From Chloroflexota bacterium (GTDB lineage: Bacteria > Chloroflexota > Dehalococcoidia > Lucifugimonadales > UBA3495), in the NCBI GenBank assembly GCA_028873965.1, contig JAPPMU010000059.1, forward strand, positions 1-64,000: DNA of 64,000 nucleotides, written 5' to 3'. This document shows, in pieces, positions 6,838-15,967 of this stretch (the first letter of the stretch is position 1; the number at the start of each line of letters is the position of its first letter). Both the position numbers and the translations under genes were made by a program. Below the pieces are notes generated by a model, which saw nothing but the letters and a program-made list of their open reading frames with translations, had not been told where the DNA came from and did no database searches.

Positions 6838-9633
6838 CTCGGGTTCAACCCGGACCGCGCATACCTTGTACTCGGGTATCTTCGAGTCGGGATCGTACAC
6901 GGCGTTGGTCAGGAAGTTAGCCGCGGAATCGCTCAGGCGCACGAAGGGAATGAAAATCTCTCCGGTTCGCATGCGATAGGTGAAACGCGCCATCCCGGTA
7001 AGCTCTCCACGCCGCGAGCGGACGCGCACGGGCTGGCCATCCCGTAACCCGAATCGCTCGCCATCGGCCGGGTTGACGGACACTTCCAGGTCTGACATGC
7101 GAGCCAAAAGGTTCCCGACGCGACGCGTAATCGTGCCGCCGTGCCAGTGATACAACACCCTGCCGGTGTTCAGCACCAGCGGGAACCGTTCGGAAGGTGT
7201 CTCCGCCGCCACCGGCCCCTGTTCGTAGGCGACAAACTTGGCCCGGTCGCCCCGGGGAAAATTATCGCCGTAGAGATAACTGGTCCCGGGATGGTCAGGT
7301 GTCGGACAGGGCCATTGGATGCCGCCCTCGGCGTCCAGGCGGTCGTAGGATATTCCCGACAGCAGCGGGGTCAGGCTGGCCATCTCCGCGAATATCTCAG
7401 AAGGATGCCGGTACGCGAACTGGTCGCGCCAGGGCAGGTCAAGGTGGTCGCACATGAGCCGGGCCAGTTCGCTGATGATGGCCCAATCGGGCCGGCTGTA
7501 CCCAACCGGTTCGATGGCCTGCCGAACCCGTTGGACCCGGCGCTCGCTGTTGGTGAAAGTTCCGTCCTTTTCCGCGAAGCTGGTAGCCGGCAGCACGACG
7601 TCCGCCAGCCGGGCCGTTTCGTGGAGGAAGATATCCTGCACCGCCAGGAAATCCAGCCTGCGGAACAATTCGTCCGCCCGGTTGAGGTCCGGCTCGCTGA
7701 GCAGAGGGTTCTCGCCGGTGATGTACATTGCACGGACGCCGTCCGGCTCGCCTATGGAATCCACCATGTCCGTGACCACCCGACCCGCACGGTGGGGTAG
7801 CGAACCGTCTGCGTGCCAGGCCTGCCCGAACTTCGCAACCGATTCCGGTCTCAGGCCCTGGTAGCCCGGCAGCGAATCGGGAACGCATCCGGCATCGCCG
7901 CACCCCTGCACGTTGTTCTGCCCTCGCAGCGGCGAGATGCCGGATCCCGGGAAACCCATCTGCCCGGTAACCAACGCCAGATTGAGCACCGAGTGCACGT
8001 TGGCCGTTCCGTTGGTGTGCTGAGTCAGACCCATTCCCCAGATCAGGCAGGCGCCGCCGCGATCGCTGTTGGCGTCGCCGTATCGCGGGATCGGCGGCTG
8101 CGCCACCATGCGCCCGGCGGCGCGAATATCGTCCGCGGGAATGCCGGTGATCGCCGACGCCCGTTCCGGCGTGTACCCATCAATCACCGTGCGCCACTCG
8201 TCGTATCCTTCGGTCCGCCGATCCACAAATCGGTCGTCAGCCAAGCCCTCGGCGACCACGACGTGCGCCATGGCATTGAGCAGCGCGACGTCGGTTCCAG
8301 GGTAAGGCCGCAGCCAAAGGTCGGCATAGTCGCACATGTCGATGCGGCGCGGGTTGATCACGATCAGCTTTGCGCCACGCTCCACGACGGCGCGCCGCAT
8401 CCGCGATGCGGCCACCGGATGGTTGGAAGTCGGATCGCAGCCCATCACCACCAGGCAGCCTGCGTTTTCGTAGTCGGTGTATGAGTTGCTGGTTGCGCCG
8501 CTGCCCAGCGAGGTGAGCATCGCGGCCACCGACGGGGCGTGACACAGGCGCGTGCAGTGGTCGATGTTGTTGCTGCCCATAACCAGCCGGGCAAATTTCT
8601 GCTGCACGTAGCCGTCTTCATTGGTCGCCTTTGCCGAACAGAGCGTACCGAAAGATTCGCCCCGGTAATCGGCCAGTCGCGACGCTACCAGGGACAATGC
8701 CTCGTCCCAGCTCGCTTCCCGGAAGTCGCCGGTGAACCGGTCGCCCTCGCGTATCAGCGGCGTTTTGATCCGGTCGCCGTGGTGCACGAAGGTGTAGCCG
8801 AAACGTCCCTTGACGCACAGCATTCCGACGCTGGACCGGTTTTCCGGATCGTCGTGTGAAGCGATGATCGCCCCCGCGTCGGGTCCTTCCGTGGTATCGC
8901 TGACCTCAAGCTTAATGCCGCAACCCACCCCGCAGTATGGGCAGGTGGTCTTGACCTGGTGAGTGGACCCTGCGGTTTTTGGAGGCGCTTTGACGCTGAT
9001 CGCCCCGGTTGGGCACACGCTGAGACATTGCCCGCACGTGGTGCAGATGCTTTCTCCGAGCGGTTTGTCGCCCGCGGTGGCGATGCGGGCCGTCTCGCCG
9101 GCGCCCAGCACGTCGATGGCGCCGATGAACTGATGGCTGGACTGGCACGCGTTGACGCACCGGGCGCACAGGATACATGCGTCCATGGCGAGATCGAATA
9201 CCGGGTTGGATTCGTCCGTTGGCTGGCGTGGACGAGCGTCCCATCGCGATCCGGAAATCCCGTGCAACCTGGCTGCGTCGGACAGCAGACCATACCCTTC
9301 CCCAGAAGGTCCGTCGGACCCGTTGGACTTGCCCACCATGCCCAAGGTGAGTTCGATGACGCCGGAGCGGATGCGCCTGGCATCGGCCGTGTCGGTGCGG
9401 ATCACCATGCCGTCGCTGGCCGGGGTCGAGCACGACGCGGGGAAGCCACGGATGCCGTCGATTTGCACCAGGCAGGTCCGACAAGCGCCGATGGCTGGCA
9501 TGTCGGCATCTTTGCACAGCTGGGAGAGCGGCACGCCGGCGGCATTGACCGCGTCGAGCGCGCTGGCCCCGGACTTCACGCTTACCGCAATCCCATCAAC
9601 CGTCACGCTGATCGTTGGGCTGGTGACCACCAT
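6832..9633 (-). CDS. Formate dehydrogenase catalytic subunit (cysteine form, molybdopterin bis-MGD)
   Basis: A 933-residue iron-sulfur molybdoenzyme. Domain order: N-terminal [2Fe-2S] (C40, C51, C54, C68); two ferredoxin-type [4Fe-4S] motifs (C153-C156-C159-C163 and C197-C200-C203-C207); a proximal [4Fe-4S] (C231, C234, C238, C273); then the bis-MGD catalytic domain to the end. The molybdenum ligand is C364 in the context CTRLCHAPSV, followed by the active-site histidine, so this is the cysteine variant and not the selenocysteine one. The layout matches NAD-linked soluble formate dehydrogenase alpha subunits, which need NuoE/F-like partners. No such partner genes are adjacent, so the electron acceptor is unclear. 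Confidence 0.9.
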   Translation of the reverse strand: MVVTSPTISVTVDGIAVSVKSGASALDAVNAAGVPLSQLCKDADMPAIGACRTCLVQIDGIRGFPASCSTPASDGMVIRTDTADARRIRSGVIELTLGMVGKSNGSDGPSGEGYGLLSDAARLHGISGSRWDARPRQPTDESNPVFDLAMDACILCARCVNACQSSHQFIGAIDVLGAGETARIATAGDKPLGESICTTCGQCLSVCPTGAISVKAPPKTAGSTHQVKTTCPYCGVGCGIKLEVSDTTEGPDAGAIIASHDDPENRSSVGMLCVKGRFGYTFVHHGDRIKTPLIREGDRFTGDFREASWDEALSLVASRLADYRGESFGTLCSAKATNEDGYVQQKFARLVMGSNNIDHCTRLCHAPSVAAMLTSLGSGATSNSYTDYENAGCLVVMGCDPTSNHPVAASRMRRAVVERGAKLIVINPRRIDMCDYADLWLRPYPGTDVALLNAMAHVVVAEGLADDRFVDRRTEGYDEWRTVIDGYTPERASAITGIPADDIRAAGRMVAQPPIPRYGDANSDRGGACLIWGMGLTQHTNGTANVHSVLNLALVTGQMGFPGSGISPLRGQNNVQGCGDAGCVPDSLPGYQGLRPESVAKFGQAWHADGSLPHRAGRVVTDMVDSIGEPDGVRAMYITGENPLLSEPDLNRADELFRRLDFLAVQDIFLHETARLADVVLPATSFAEKDGTFTNSERRVQRVRQAIEPVGYSRPDWAIISELARLMCDHLDLPWRDQFAYRHPSEIFAEMASLTPLLSGISYDRLDAEGGIQWPCPTPDHPGTSYLYGDNFPRGDRAKFVAYEQGPVAAETPSERFPLVLNTGRVLYHWHGGTITRRVGNLLARMSDLEVSVNPADGERFGLRDGQPVRVRSRRGELTGMARFTYRMRTGEIFIPFVRLSDSAANFLTNAVYDPDSKIPEYKVCAVRVEPEE

Positions 9634-9702
9634 GATTCCTACCCCCGCCCGGTTAGCCGTTGGGTCTGTTGTTGCCTTCGTACTCCGTTATGGCATGTGC
9701 GA

Positions 9703-10914
9703 TCAGCCCTCGAAATAGCCTTCCTCCTGGAAGAGCTCCGCAAGCCTTGCCACGCCTTCGCGTATTTCGTCGGGCGAGTTATGGCTGTAGGTGAGGCGCA
9801 GGTGGTTGTTGCGCCCGCGATCCGAGCGGAACATCCCGCCCGGATTGTATTTGACGTCCCGTGCGGTGGCTTTGGCGAGGGTTGACCAGGTGTCGGCGTT
9901 TTCGGGCAGCTTCACGAACATCATCATGCCGCCGTGGGGGTGGGTCCACTCGCAGAAGGAAGGGAAGTTGCTCTCCAGGGCGCCGATCATCGCGTCGCGT
10001 CTTGCCAGGAGAGCCTGCCGAACGGCTTCAATATGGTCCGCCTCGTGAACCCGCATGTATTCGTAGACCATGGTGGTGGCAAGGTGGCTCACGCTGCGAC
10101 GCGGCAGGTTCTCCGCGTTGACCTGCGGCAGCGCGTCCGCGACACCTCGCGGCAGCACGCCGAAGCCGACGCGCAGCCCGCACCCCAGCAGCTTGGTGAA
10201 CGAGGAGACGTAGAACACGTCGCCCTGGTCGCTGATGCCCGACATTGCCGGCGGCAATGGGTCACCGTCGATCCGGAAATCCGCGTAAGACTCGTTCTCC
10301 ATCACCGGCACGCCGTACTTTTGCGCAATTTCCAGGATCGCGCGCCGTCGCCCCTCGGACACGGTGAAACCCAGGGGGTTCTGGTACACCGGAATCGTCC
10401 ATACGAACTTCGCCCGGCGTCCCGACTGCTCCAGCAACGACAGCGCGTTTTCCAAGGCGTCGGGCAGCATCCCATCGTCGTCGCAAGGGACATGTATTGG
10501 CTCCGCGCCCCGCTCCATCATCATCCGCAGACTGCCCATGTAGGTGAATTCCTCCACCAAAACGGCGTCCCCCGGGTTGATGAACGACTCCAGGACAATG
10601 GCAATGGCGCCGCCGGCTCCGTCCGAGATGAACACATCGTCGGGAGCAACCGCGTAGCCGCGATTGGCCTCCAGGCGTTCGGCGATCATCTCCCGCAGGC
10701 CGACGTGTCCGCCAGGAGGCGGGTATCCTGCCAGCGACGCGCCCCCGCTGGTTTCCAAACCGGTCCGTATGGCAGCCAGATACTCGTCGGCATCCACGAC
10801 CTCGGGGACCGCGTTGGTGATCGAAAAAATATACTTGACGGTGTCGCCCGCCCCGGGCGGCGATGCTACTGACCTCGGCAAATTGCTGGAGAAAAGGGAT
10901 GCATAATCGACCAT
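9703..10914 (-). CDS. PLP-dependent aminotransferase (class I/II, LysN/MocR-like)
   Basis: A 403-residue fold-type I aminotransferase. The segments are NPLGFTVSEGRRR (the family NP-x-G motif), ENESYADFR before the PLP-binding lysine, and VSSFTKLLGCGLRVG with the Schiff-base lysine. The overall form is that of 2-aminoadipate or aromatic aminotransferases, without the GntR DNA-binding domain of MocR regulators. A homologue with the same architecture lies at 39047-40234. It follows formate dehydrogenase on the same strand after a 69-base gap. The amino donor is unknown. Confidence 0.88.
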   Translation of the reverse strand: MVDYASLFSSNLPRSVASPPGAGDTVKYIFSITNAVPEVVDADEYLAAIRTGLETSGGASLAGYPPPGGHVGLREMIAERLEANRGYAVAPDDVFISDGAGGAIAIVLESFINPGDAVLVEEFTYMGSLRMMMERGAEPIHVPCDDDGMLPDALENALSLLEQSGRRAKFVWTIPVYQNPLGFTVSEGRRRAILEIAQKYGVPVMENESYADFRIDGDPLPPAMSGISDQGDVFYVSSFTKLLGCGLRVGFGVLPRGVADALPQVNAENLPRRSVSHLATTMVYEYMRVHEADHIEAVRQALLARRDAMIGALESNFPSFCEWTHPHGGMMMFVKLPENADTWSTLAKATARDVKYNPGGMFRSDRGRNNHLRLTYSHNSPDEIREGVARLAELFQEEGYFEG

Positions 10915-11008
10915 ATGTGGCCTCCCGATACTGCGGTGGCGCGTATGGTATCAGATACGCACCCGCATATAGCCCGGTTCCGGTGTTCCGCCCCGGGCAA
11001 ACGCGATG

Positions 11009-12208
11009 TCAAACGGCGGCTTTGCGGCGCTGGGCGACTCCTTCCCTCACCAGGGGGATCAATTCCCTTCCGTAATCGGCGGCATCCGCCAGCGGGTCAA
11101 ATCCCCGAATGATGAACGCGCTGCATCCCAGGTCGTAATACGCCAGGAGGGCGTCCGCCACCTGCTGCGGCGTGCCGACCAGGCACGTGGTGCTGCCCGA
11201 GGCCCCGCTGGCCGCCGCGATGGGCATCCAGAGCCGTTCGTCGTGCACGTTCCCCTCGGCCGCGAAGCGAAGCAGGCGCCAAGCGCCTTCTGATTGCGGC
11301 CGGGTGGGTACACCAGGCGTGACCCGGCCCGCCGTAGCCTGCTGTACTCGCCCCAGGATCTCTTCCGCCCTTTGCCAGGCCTTCTCCTCGGTTTCGGCGA
11401 GGATGGGTCGCGCCGAAAGGCTGAACCGCATGTCCGCTGGGTCGCGGCCGGCCGCCGATACTCGCTGGCGCACGTCCGCGATGCGTTCGGCGATGGAAGC
11501 CCGGGGCTCGCCCCACAGCGCGAAAAGGTCCGCGCGCCGGCTGGCGGCATCCAGCGCGGCTTCCGAGGCTCCGCCGAAAAACAGCGGCACGTGGGGGTAC
11601 TGCCGGCAGCGGGCCTGGCTGTAGGCGGCCTGCAGGTGATAGAACTCACCGTCGTGATCGAACGGTTCCGTCTCCGTCCAGATGCGCCGCATCACGTCCA
11701 GATATTCGTCGGTGCGCCGATACCGCGAGTCGTGATCCAGCCAGTCGCCGTCCTGCCGCTGCTCGATGTCGTTGCCTCCGGTGATTACGTGCAGGGCAAT
11801 GCGCCCGTTGGTGAGCTGGTCCAGCGTGGCAGCCTTCCTGGCTGCCAGTGTGGGCGCGACGAAGCCGGGCCGGTGCGCAATCAGGTATCCGAGCCGTTCG
11901 GTGTGCGCCGCAGCGTAGCCCGCCACTTCGAATCCGTCCGGCGTGGAGGAAGAGTAGCCGGTCAACACCATGTCGAACCCCGCCTCCTCGTGGGTGCGGG
12001 CGAAGTCCAGGATGTAGTCCGGGTCTACGCCGGAGGGGACTTCCGCGCCGGGATTGATCCCGCCGCCGAACAGGCTCAAAGTGGCGCCCCGATTGGCCTC
12101 GGATTCGCGTACCACGCCGATCATGCCGATGATGGTCACTCCGCCCTCGCCGTAAACGCTCGGCGCGGTTGCTTGCGGTCGGTTGCCCTTCCCATTGGCT
12201 GCGCTCAT
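11009..12208 (-). CDS. SsuD-like luciferase-family FMN-dependent monooxygenase
   Basis: A 399-residue protein close in pattern to alkanesulfonate monooxygenases. It shows DPDYILDFARTHEEAGFDMVLTGYSSS, AHRPGFVAPTLAARKAATLDQLTNGR, HVITGGND and RRTDEYLDVMRRIW, all hallmarks of the SsuD/NtaA branch. It probably uses FMNH2 supplied by a separate reductase to cleave a C-S or related bond. It lies alone on the minus strand, with no sulfonate transporter or flavin reductase beside it, so desulfonation is only a suggestion. Confidence 0.88.
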   Translation of the reverse strand: MSAANGKGNRPQATAPSVYGEGGVTIIGMIGVVRESEANRGATLSLFGGGINPGAEVPSGVDPDYILDFARTHEEAGFDMVLTGYSSSTPDGFEVAGYAAAHTERLGYLIAHRPGFVAPTLAARKAATLDQLTNGRIALHVITGGNDIEQRQDGDWLDHDSRYRRTDEYLDVMRRIWTETEPFDHDGEFYHLQAAYSQARCRQYPHVPLFFGGASEAALDAASRRADLFALWGEPRASIAERIADVRQRVSAAGRDPADMRFSLSARPILAETEEKAWQRAEEILGRVQQATAGRVTPGVPTRPQSEGAWRLLRFAAEGNVHDERLWMPIAAASGASGSTTCLVGTPQQVADALLAYYDLGCSAFIIRGFDPLADAADYGRELIPLVREGVAQRRKAAV

Positions 12209-12313
12209 TCCTGCCGTCTCTCCGATGCTGAAACTGTTTCGGCGTAGTTTAGACGATTTGGACGCAGTTGCGTTGGTCAGACGAAACGCTGATATTAATT
12301 ATCGGATTTGGGG

Positions 12314-12342
12314 TTGACAAGCATCTTGGTCGCATATACTAT
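12314..12342 (+). promoter_or_regulatory. Strong sigma-70 promoter for the structured RNA
   Basis: TTGACA (12314-12319), a 17-base spacer, and TACTAT (12337-12342). The -35 box is perfect and the -10 has two mismatches, with optimal spacing. No coding frame starts downstream on this strand before convergent minus-strand genes, so the promoter appears to serve an RNA gene. Confidence 0.7.
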
Positions 12343-12349
12343 GTATTCA

Positions 12350-12622
12350 AGGTGCTGGGGGTACAGGGAACTCCCACCCGCCGAAAACCCGATGGCCAGA
12401 CCATCGTCAGCGCAGGAGGTTAGAAGTGGTTACGCTGATAGAGTTGAACCATAGCTGGCATTTCCCCTGTAAGAGCCCTGTCGGTGGAACCGCGACGGCA
12501 TGACGATGCTGGGTGGCCGCTGACAGGGTCGAGACCCGTCAGACCGTCGCATCCTTGGCGGCGGGACGAAGGGAGAACCAGCAACCGGGGCCTGACTGTT
12601 TATCGGGCCCCGGTTTAGTTTT
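12350..12622 (+). ncRNA. Unassigned structured RNA, about 270 nt, with own promoter and terminator
   Basis: The region between a sigma-70 promoter and an intrinsic terminator contains no plausible protein. It folds with a long closing stem: TGCTGG (12353-12358) pairs with CCAGCA (12578-12583), CTCCC (12371-12375) with GGGAG (12571-12575), and CCCGCCG (12377-12383) with CGGCGGG (12559-12565). Inside are hairpins GATGG/CCATC (12391-12405) and TCAGCG/CGCTGA (12407-12438). Two further helices interlock: CCCTGTC (12476-12482) with GACAGGG (12522-12528), and GCGACGG (12492-12498) with CCGTCGC (12544-12550). That arrangement is a pseudoknot if both form. I could not match it to RNase P, tmRNA, SRP or 6S RNA by their conserved motifs. 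Confidence 0.65.
12583..12622 (+). terminator. Intrinsic terminator of the structured RNA
   Basis: A ten-base-pair GC-rich stem, AACCGGGGCC (12583-12592) with GGCCCCGGTT (12606-12615), and a 13-base loop, followed by TAGTTTT. It lies before the convergent MocA-like gene. Confidence 0.75.
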
Positions 12623-12660
12623 GCTCCAGTAATACGCAGCGTCCTCAATCACAGGGTCGA

Positions 12661-13305
12661 TTATCCCGCTCCCGATGCTCTCAGCGCGGCTTGGTACTGC
12701 TCCGGCGTGTTGACGTCCCAGAGCAATTCGGCGGCGCCCAGCTCCACCCGCTGCGTGCAGTCGCGATGCCGCTCAGTGATCGCCCTCATCCCCTGGGTTT
12801 GCTCGTCGATGGCGATGAGTTCCCCGTACAGCCGGCGACTCACGATGATGGGGTGCCCGCCCTTGCCCTGGTAAGTTGGGATGGTGATGAGACTGTCATT
12901 CCCGTTGCGATGGGCGGCCAGGGTTTGTTGGATGATTCCTACCGAGCGCGGCTGGTCGACGTTCAGCATCAGGATTGCCGCGTCGGGGTCGGGGGATGGA
13001 CCCAGGGCCCACAGACCCGTCTTGATGGAAGTGGTCTTGCCCTGGGCGTAGTCCTCGTTGGTCACGCACCGCACCCGGCCGAGGTCGTACACCTCCCGGT
13101 TGACGCCGATCCTCGCCTGCAACTCGTCGGCCCGGTGCCCCAGCACGACGATCACCTCGTCGGCCCCGGCCTCCCGCAACGAAACGATCTGATGGATGAT
13201 CAGGGAACGGCCCTGCCAATCCAGCAGCGCTTTCAGCGTTCCCATGCGCCGCGAAACCCCGGCGGCCAGCAGGATGGCGGACGTGAACCCGTGCTGGGCG
13301 GTCAT
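12661..13305 (-). CDS. MobA-like/MocA molybdenum cofactor nucleotidyltransferase
   Basis: A 214-residue nucleotidyltransferase. The N-terminal signature LLAAGVSRRMG-x-x-K is the NTP-binding loop of the MobA/MocA/IspD-like superfamily. LNVDQPR carries the metal-binding aspartate, and GKGGHPIIVSRRLY follows the MocA pattern. MocA attaches CMP to molybdopterin for xanthine-dehydrogenase-type enzymes. Its position next to XdhC on the same strand supports this. No hydroxylase structural genes are in the window, so the target enzyme must be elsewhere. Confidence 0.88.
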   Translation of the reverse strand: MTAQHGFTSAILLAAGVSRRMGTLKALLDWQGRSLIIHQIVSLREAGADEVIVVLGHRADELQARIGVNREVYDLGRVRCVTNEDYAQGKTTSIKTGLWALGPSPDPDAAILMLNVDQPRSVGIIQQTLAAHRNGNDSLITIPTYQGKGGHPIIVSRRLYGELIAIDEQTQGMRAITERHRDCTQRVELGAAELLWDVNTPEQYQAALRASGAG

Positions 13306-13407
13306 CAGGAAAACCCGTTGCGACGGCGATAACCAGTGGTCGACACCGGGTCATTCCCCTGCGGCAAAACGTTGATCGACCACACGTCGCCGGCCTGCGG
13401 GTCGGGG

Positions 13408-14544
13408 TCAGTCCGCGGTGGCACCCATCGCCCGATTGGCTCGGCGTTCGGCGCGTTCCAGGTACCAATCGTCCATGGTCATCGGGCTGCCCTTGCCGCC
13501 CCGTCGGGCCATGATGATCTCCGACATTATGCTCACGGCCAACTCTTCCGGCTCCAGGGCGCCGATGTCCAGCCCGATGGGCGCACGGACTTCCGCCAGT
13601 CGCTCACGAGGGACGCCCTCCTGCAATAGCCGCTGGTAGATCATGAGCGTCTTGCGTCGGCTGCCCAACAGGCCGATGTATCGGGCCTTGGTGGTCAACG
13701 CCGACTCCAGCGCCACGTCGTCGAACCAGTGCCCCCGGGACGCCACCACGATGAAACTGTTCACGTTGATGTCCAAGTGGTCGGCCCAGTTGGTGTAAGG
13801 CGTGACGATAGTCTCTTCCGCGTAGGGGAAACGCTCGGGGTTCGAGAAATCCTCGCGGTCGTCGATGATGTACACACGATAACCCAGTTGATGCGCCAGG
13901 TCCGCGGTGGCCTTCCCCACGTGTCCACCACCCACCATCACCAGCGTCGGCGGGGTGGTGAAACCCTCCACGAACAACTCGGTCTGGTCGTCGATGGTCA
14001 CCGATTCGTTGGCGCCGACAGCGGCGACGCGGCCCGCGGCTTCCAGCGCGATTTCGTCCAGCTCGACCGTGCCGATGCCACCCGCTATTGACCCGTCGGA
14101 CCGCAGCAGCAGCTTGGCTCCGAGACGCGCCGTATCGCCTTCGGATCTCACTACCGTAGCCAGGGCAGCCGGCTCTGCCCCATCGTACGCGCCCAGCAAC
14201 TCCGAGCCGATGTCCGAAAAGTCGTTCGTCTCCCAGAAGGGCTCGAGGTAGAAGTACATCGTGCCGCCGCAGACCAAGCCGTCGCGGGCTGCGATGTCCT
14301 CATTCAAGTAATAGTCCTTGAACTCCGGGCCGCCCTGGTTGCGCAGAATCTCCCGCGCCGCGAACCAGATGTCCCCTTCGACGCAGCCGCCGCCCAGCGT
14401 CCCGACGGCGGTGCCGTCGTCCCGCACCAGCAGCATCGCGCCGGCTTTCTGCGGCGTGGAGCCTTTGGTGCGCACCACCGTGGCCAGCACGCACGGATTG
14501 CCTGATTCCAACTGACTTACCGCTTCCTGAATAACGTCGCGCAC
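13408..14544 (-). CDS. xdhC: XdhC/CoxI-family molybdenum cofactor maturation protein
   Basis: A 378-residue protein with both XdhC domains. The N-terminal XdhC/CoxI part (about residues 10-70) contains VVRTKGSTPQKAGAMLLV and GTLGGGCVEGD. The C-terminal Rossmann part (from about 200) starts with LVMVGGGHVGKATADLA and ends with the LGSRRKT and IGLDIGALEPEELAVSIMSEIIM segments. XdhC binds molybdenum cofactor and delivers the sulfurated form to xanthine-dehydrogenase-type enzymes. It is upstream of the MocA-like gene on the same strand with a gap of about 100 bases, forming a maturation pair. Confidence 0.92.
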   Translation of the reverse strand: MRDVIQEAVSQLESGNPCVLATVVRTKGSTPQKAGAMLLVRDDGTAVGTLGGGCVEGDIWFAAREILRNQGGPEFKDYYLNEDIAARDGLVCGGTMYFYLEPFWETNDFSDIGSELLGAYDGAEPAALATVVRSEGDTARLGAKLLLRSDGSIAGGIGTVELDEIALEAAGRVAAVGANESVTIDDQTELFVEGFTTPPTLVMVGGGHVGKATADLAHQLGYRVYIIDDREDFSNPERFPYAEETIVTPYTNWADHLDINVNSFIVVASRGHWFDDVALESALTTKARYIGLLGSRRKTLMIYQRLLQEGVPRERLAEVRAPIGLDIGALEPEELAVSIMSEIIMARRGGKGSPMTMDDWYLERAERRANRAMGATAD

Positions 14545-14821
14545 GCTTTCACCTGCCTGATGCCCGATTCTGTCGAGCTGATACCTTCATCCGCGCCGGA
14601 ACCCACCGTTACACCGGCCTCACGCTGATGCCAACATTATACAGCAACGTCGTTTTCGGTTCGCGTTCCCACATCCGGCATTCACCCCGGAACCGTTGCG
14701 CGGGGCAAACGTAGAATAGCCGCGCAGTGGCATCGGCGTCGAGCAATCGTGTATGATTGCCAGCCATAAGTTCGGATTTTTGAGTTCGCCACACCTCTAT
14801 CCCCAAACGGCGGTGACGAAG

Positions 14822-15964
14822 ATGACTGTGAACCAGCGCAGGGTTACGAAACCGGTGTACGTCGGCGGAGTCAAGGTTGGTGGGGGCGCCGACATCACCG
14901 TTCAGTCAATGACCAAGACGGACACCCGCGACGTCAAGGCCACCGTCCGGCAGATCCACCAACTTGAAGAGGCCGGGTGCGAGATCATCCGCTCCGCGGT
15001 GCCCGACATGGAAGCCGCGAAGGCCATGGCGGAGATCAAGAAGCAGATCAGCATCCCGCTGATCGCCGACATCCATTTTCACTATCAACTGGCGCTGGAG
15101 TGCGCCGCCGGCGGCATCGACTGCCTGCGCCTCAATCCCGGCAACCTGCGCAACGAGGACCAGGTGCGCCAGGTCGTCGCCGCAGCTAAGGAGCGCGACA
15201 TTCCCATTCGCATCGGCGTCAACTTTGGCAGCCTGCCACCCGTGGGCGGCATTGGTCGGACCCGTGGGTTCTCCCGCCACATGGACCTGGTCAACCGACT
15301 GCCCAAGGCCGGCGAAGCCCAGGCCGGAGATTACAGCATCGTCGACCACATGGTCGCCACCGCTCTCTGGGAGGTGAGCCTGCTGGAGGAGCAGGATTTC
15401 GATCAGATTAAGATCTCCATGAAGGCGTTTGACGTGCCCACGACCGTCGAGGCCTACCGCCGTCTGGGCGAAATGGTTCCCTACCCGCTGCACCTGGGGA
15501 TCACAGAGGCCGGAACGGCCAAGTCGGGCTCCATCCGCACCGCCGTTGGTCTCGGTGTGCTGCTGTACGAAGGCATCGGCGACACGATCCGCGTGTCGTT
15601 GAGCGACGACAGCGTGGAGGAGGTGATCGCGGGATATGAGATCCTGAAATCGCTGAACCTACGGGACAAGGGGACGACCATGGTGGCCTGCCCCAGTTGC
15701 GGCCGGGCCGACGTGGACATCCGCAAGCTGGCCAACGACGTCGACGACCTGCTCAAGAAGACCGACAAGAACATCAAGGTCGCGGTCATGGGCTGCGAGG
15801 TCAACGGCCCCGGCGAAGCCAAGGACGCCGACGTGGGCATCGCTGCCGGCGCGGGGCGCGCCATTATCTTCCGCAAGGGCGAAAAGATACGGGTGGTCTC
15901 GGAAGACGAAATGCTGGCCGCGCTGATGGAGGAGATCGAGAAGACGCCGGTCAAAGCCGGATAG
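14822..15964 (+). CDS. ispG: 4-hydroxy-3-methylbut-2-enyl diphosphate synthase (IspG/GcpE)
   Basis: The penultimate enzyme of the MEP isoprenoid pathway, reducing methylerythritol cyclodiphosphate with a [4Fe-4S] cluster. The product is 380 residues, the compact bacterial form without the plant insert. Cluster ligands are C290 and C293 (VACPSCGR) and C325 (VMGCEVNGPGEA). The TIM-barrel N-terminal part has PVYVGGVKVGGGADITVQSMT. I chose ATG 14822; the frame is open for 23 more codons. In many bacteria ispG is followed directly by proS. Here a 4.9 kb island lies between them, and the toxin gene begins three bases after the ispG stop. Confidence 0.95.
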   Translation: MTVNQRRVTKPVYVGGVKVGGGADITVQSMTKTDTRDVKATVRQIHQLEEAGCEIIRSAVPDMEAAKAMAEIKKQISIPLIADIHFHYQLALECAAGGIDCLRLNPGNLRNEDQVRQVVAAAKERDIPIRIGVNFGSLPPVGGIGRTRGFSRHMDLVNRLPKAGEAQAGDYSIVDHMVATALWEVSLLEEQDFDQIKISMKAFDVPTTVEAYRRLGEMVPYPLHLGITEAGTAKSGSIRTAVGLGVLLYEGIGDTIRVSLSDDSVEEVIAGYEILKSLNLRDKGTTMVACPSCGRADVDIRKLANDVDDLLKKTDKNIKVAVMGCEVNGPGEAKDADVGIAAGAGRAIIFRKGEKIRVVSEDEMLAALMEEIEKTPVKAG

Positions 15965-15967
15965 CGT

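Noticed and set aside
9500-9633. Selenocysteine in formate dehydrogenase
   Set aside because: The frame has no in-frame UGA and the Mo-ligand codon is for cysteine.
12476-12500. T-box-like GGTGGAACCGCG inside the structured RNA
   Set aside because: The motif resembles the T-box sequence, but the promoter and terminator delimit a free RNA, no aminoacyl-tRNA synthetase or amino-acid gene lies downstream on that strand, and no specifier loop with its usual motifs is visible.
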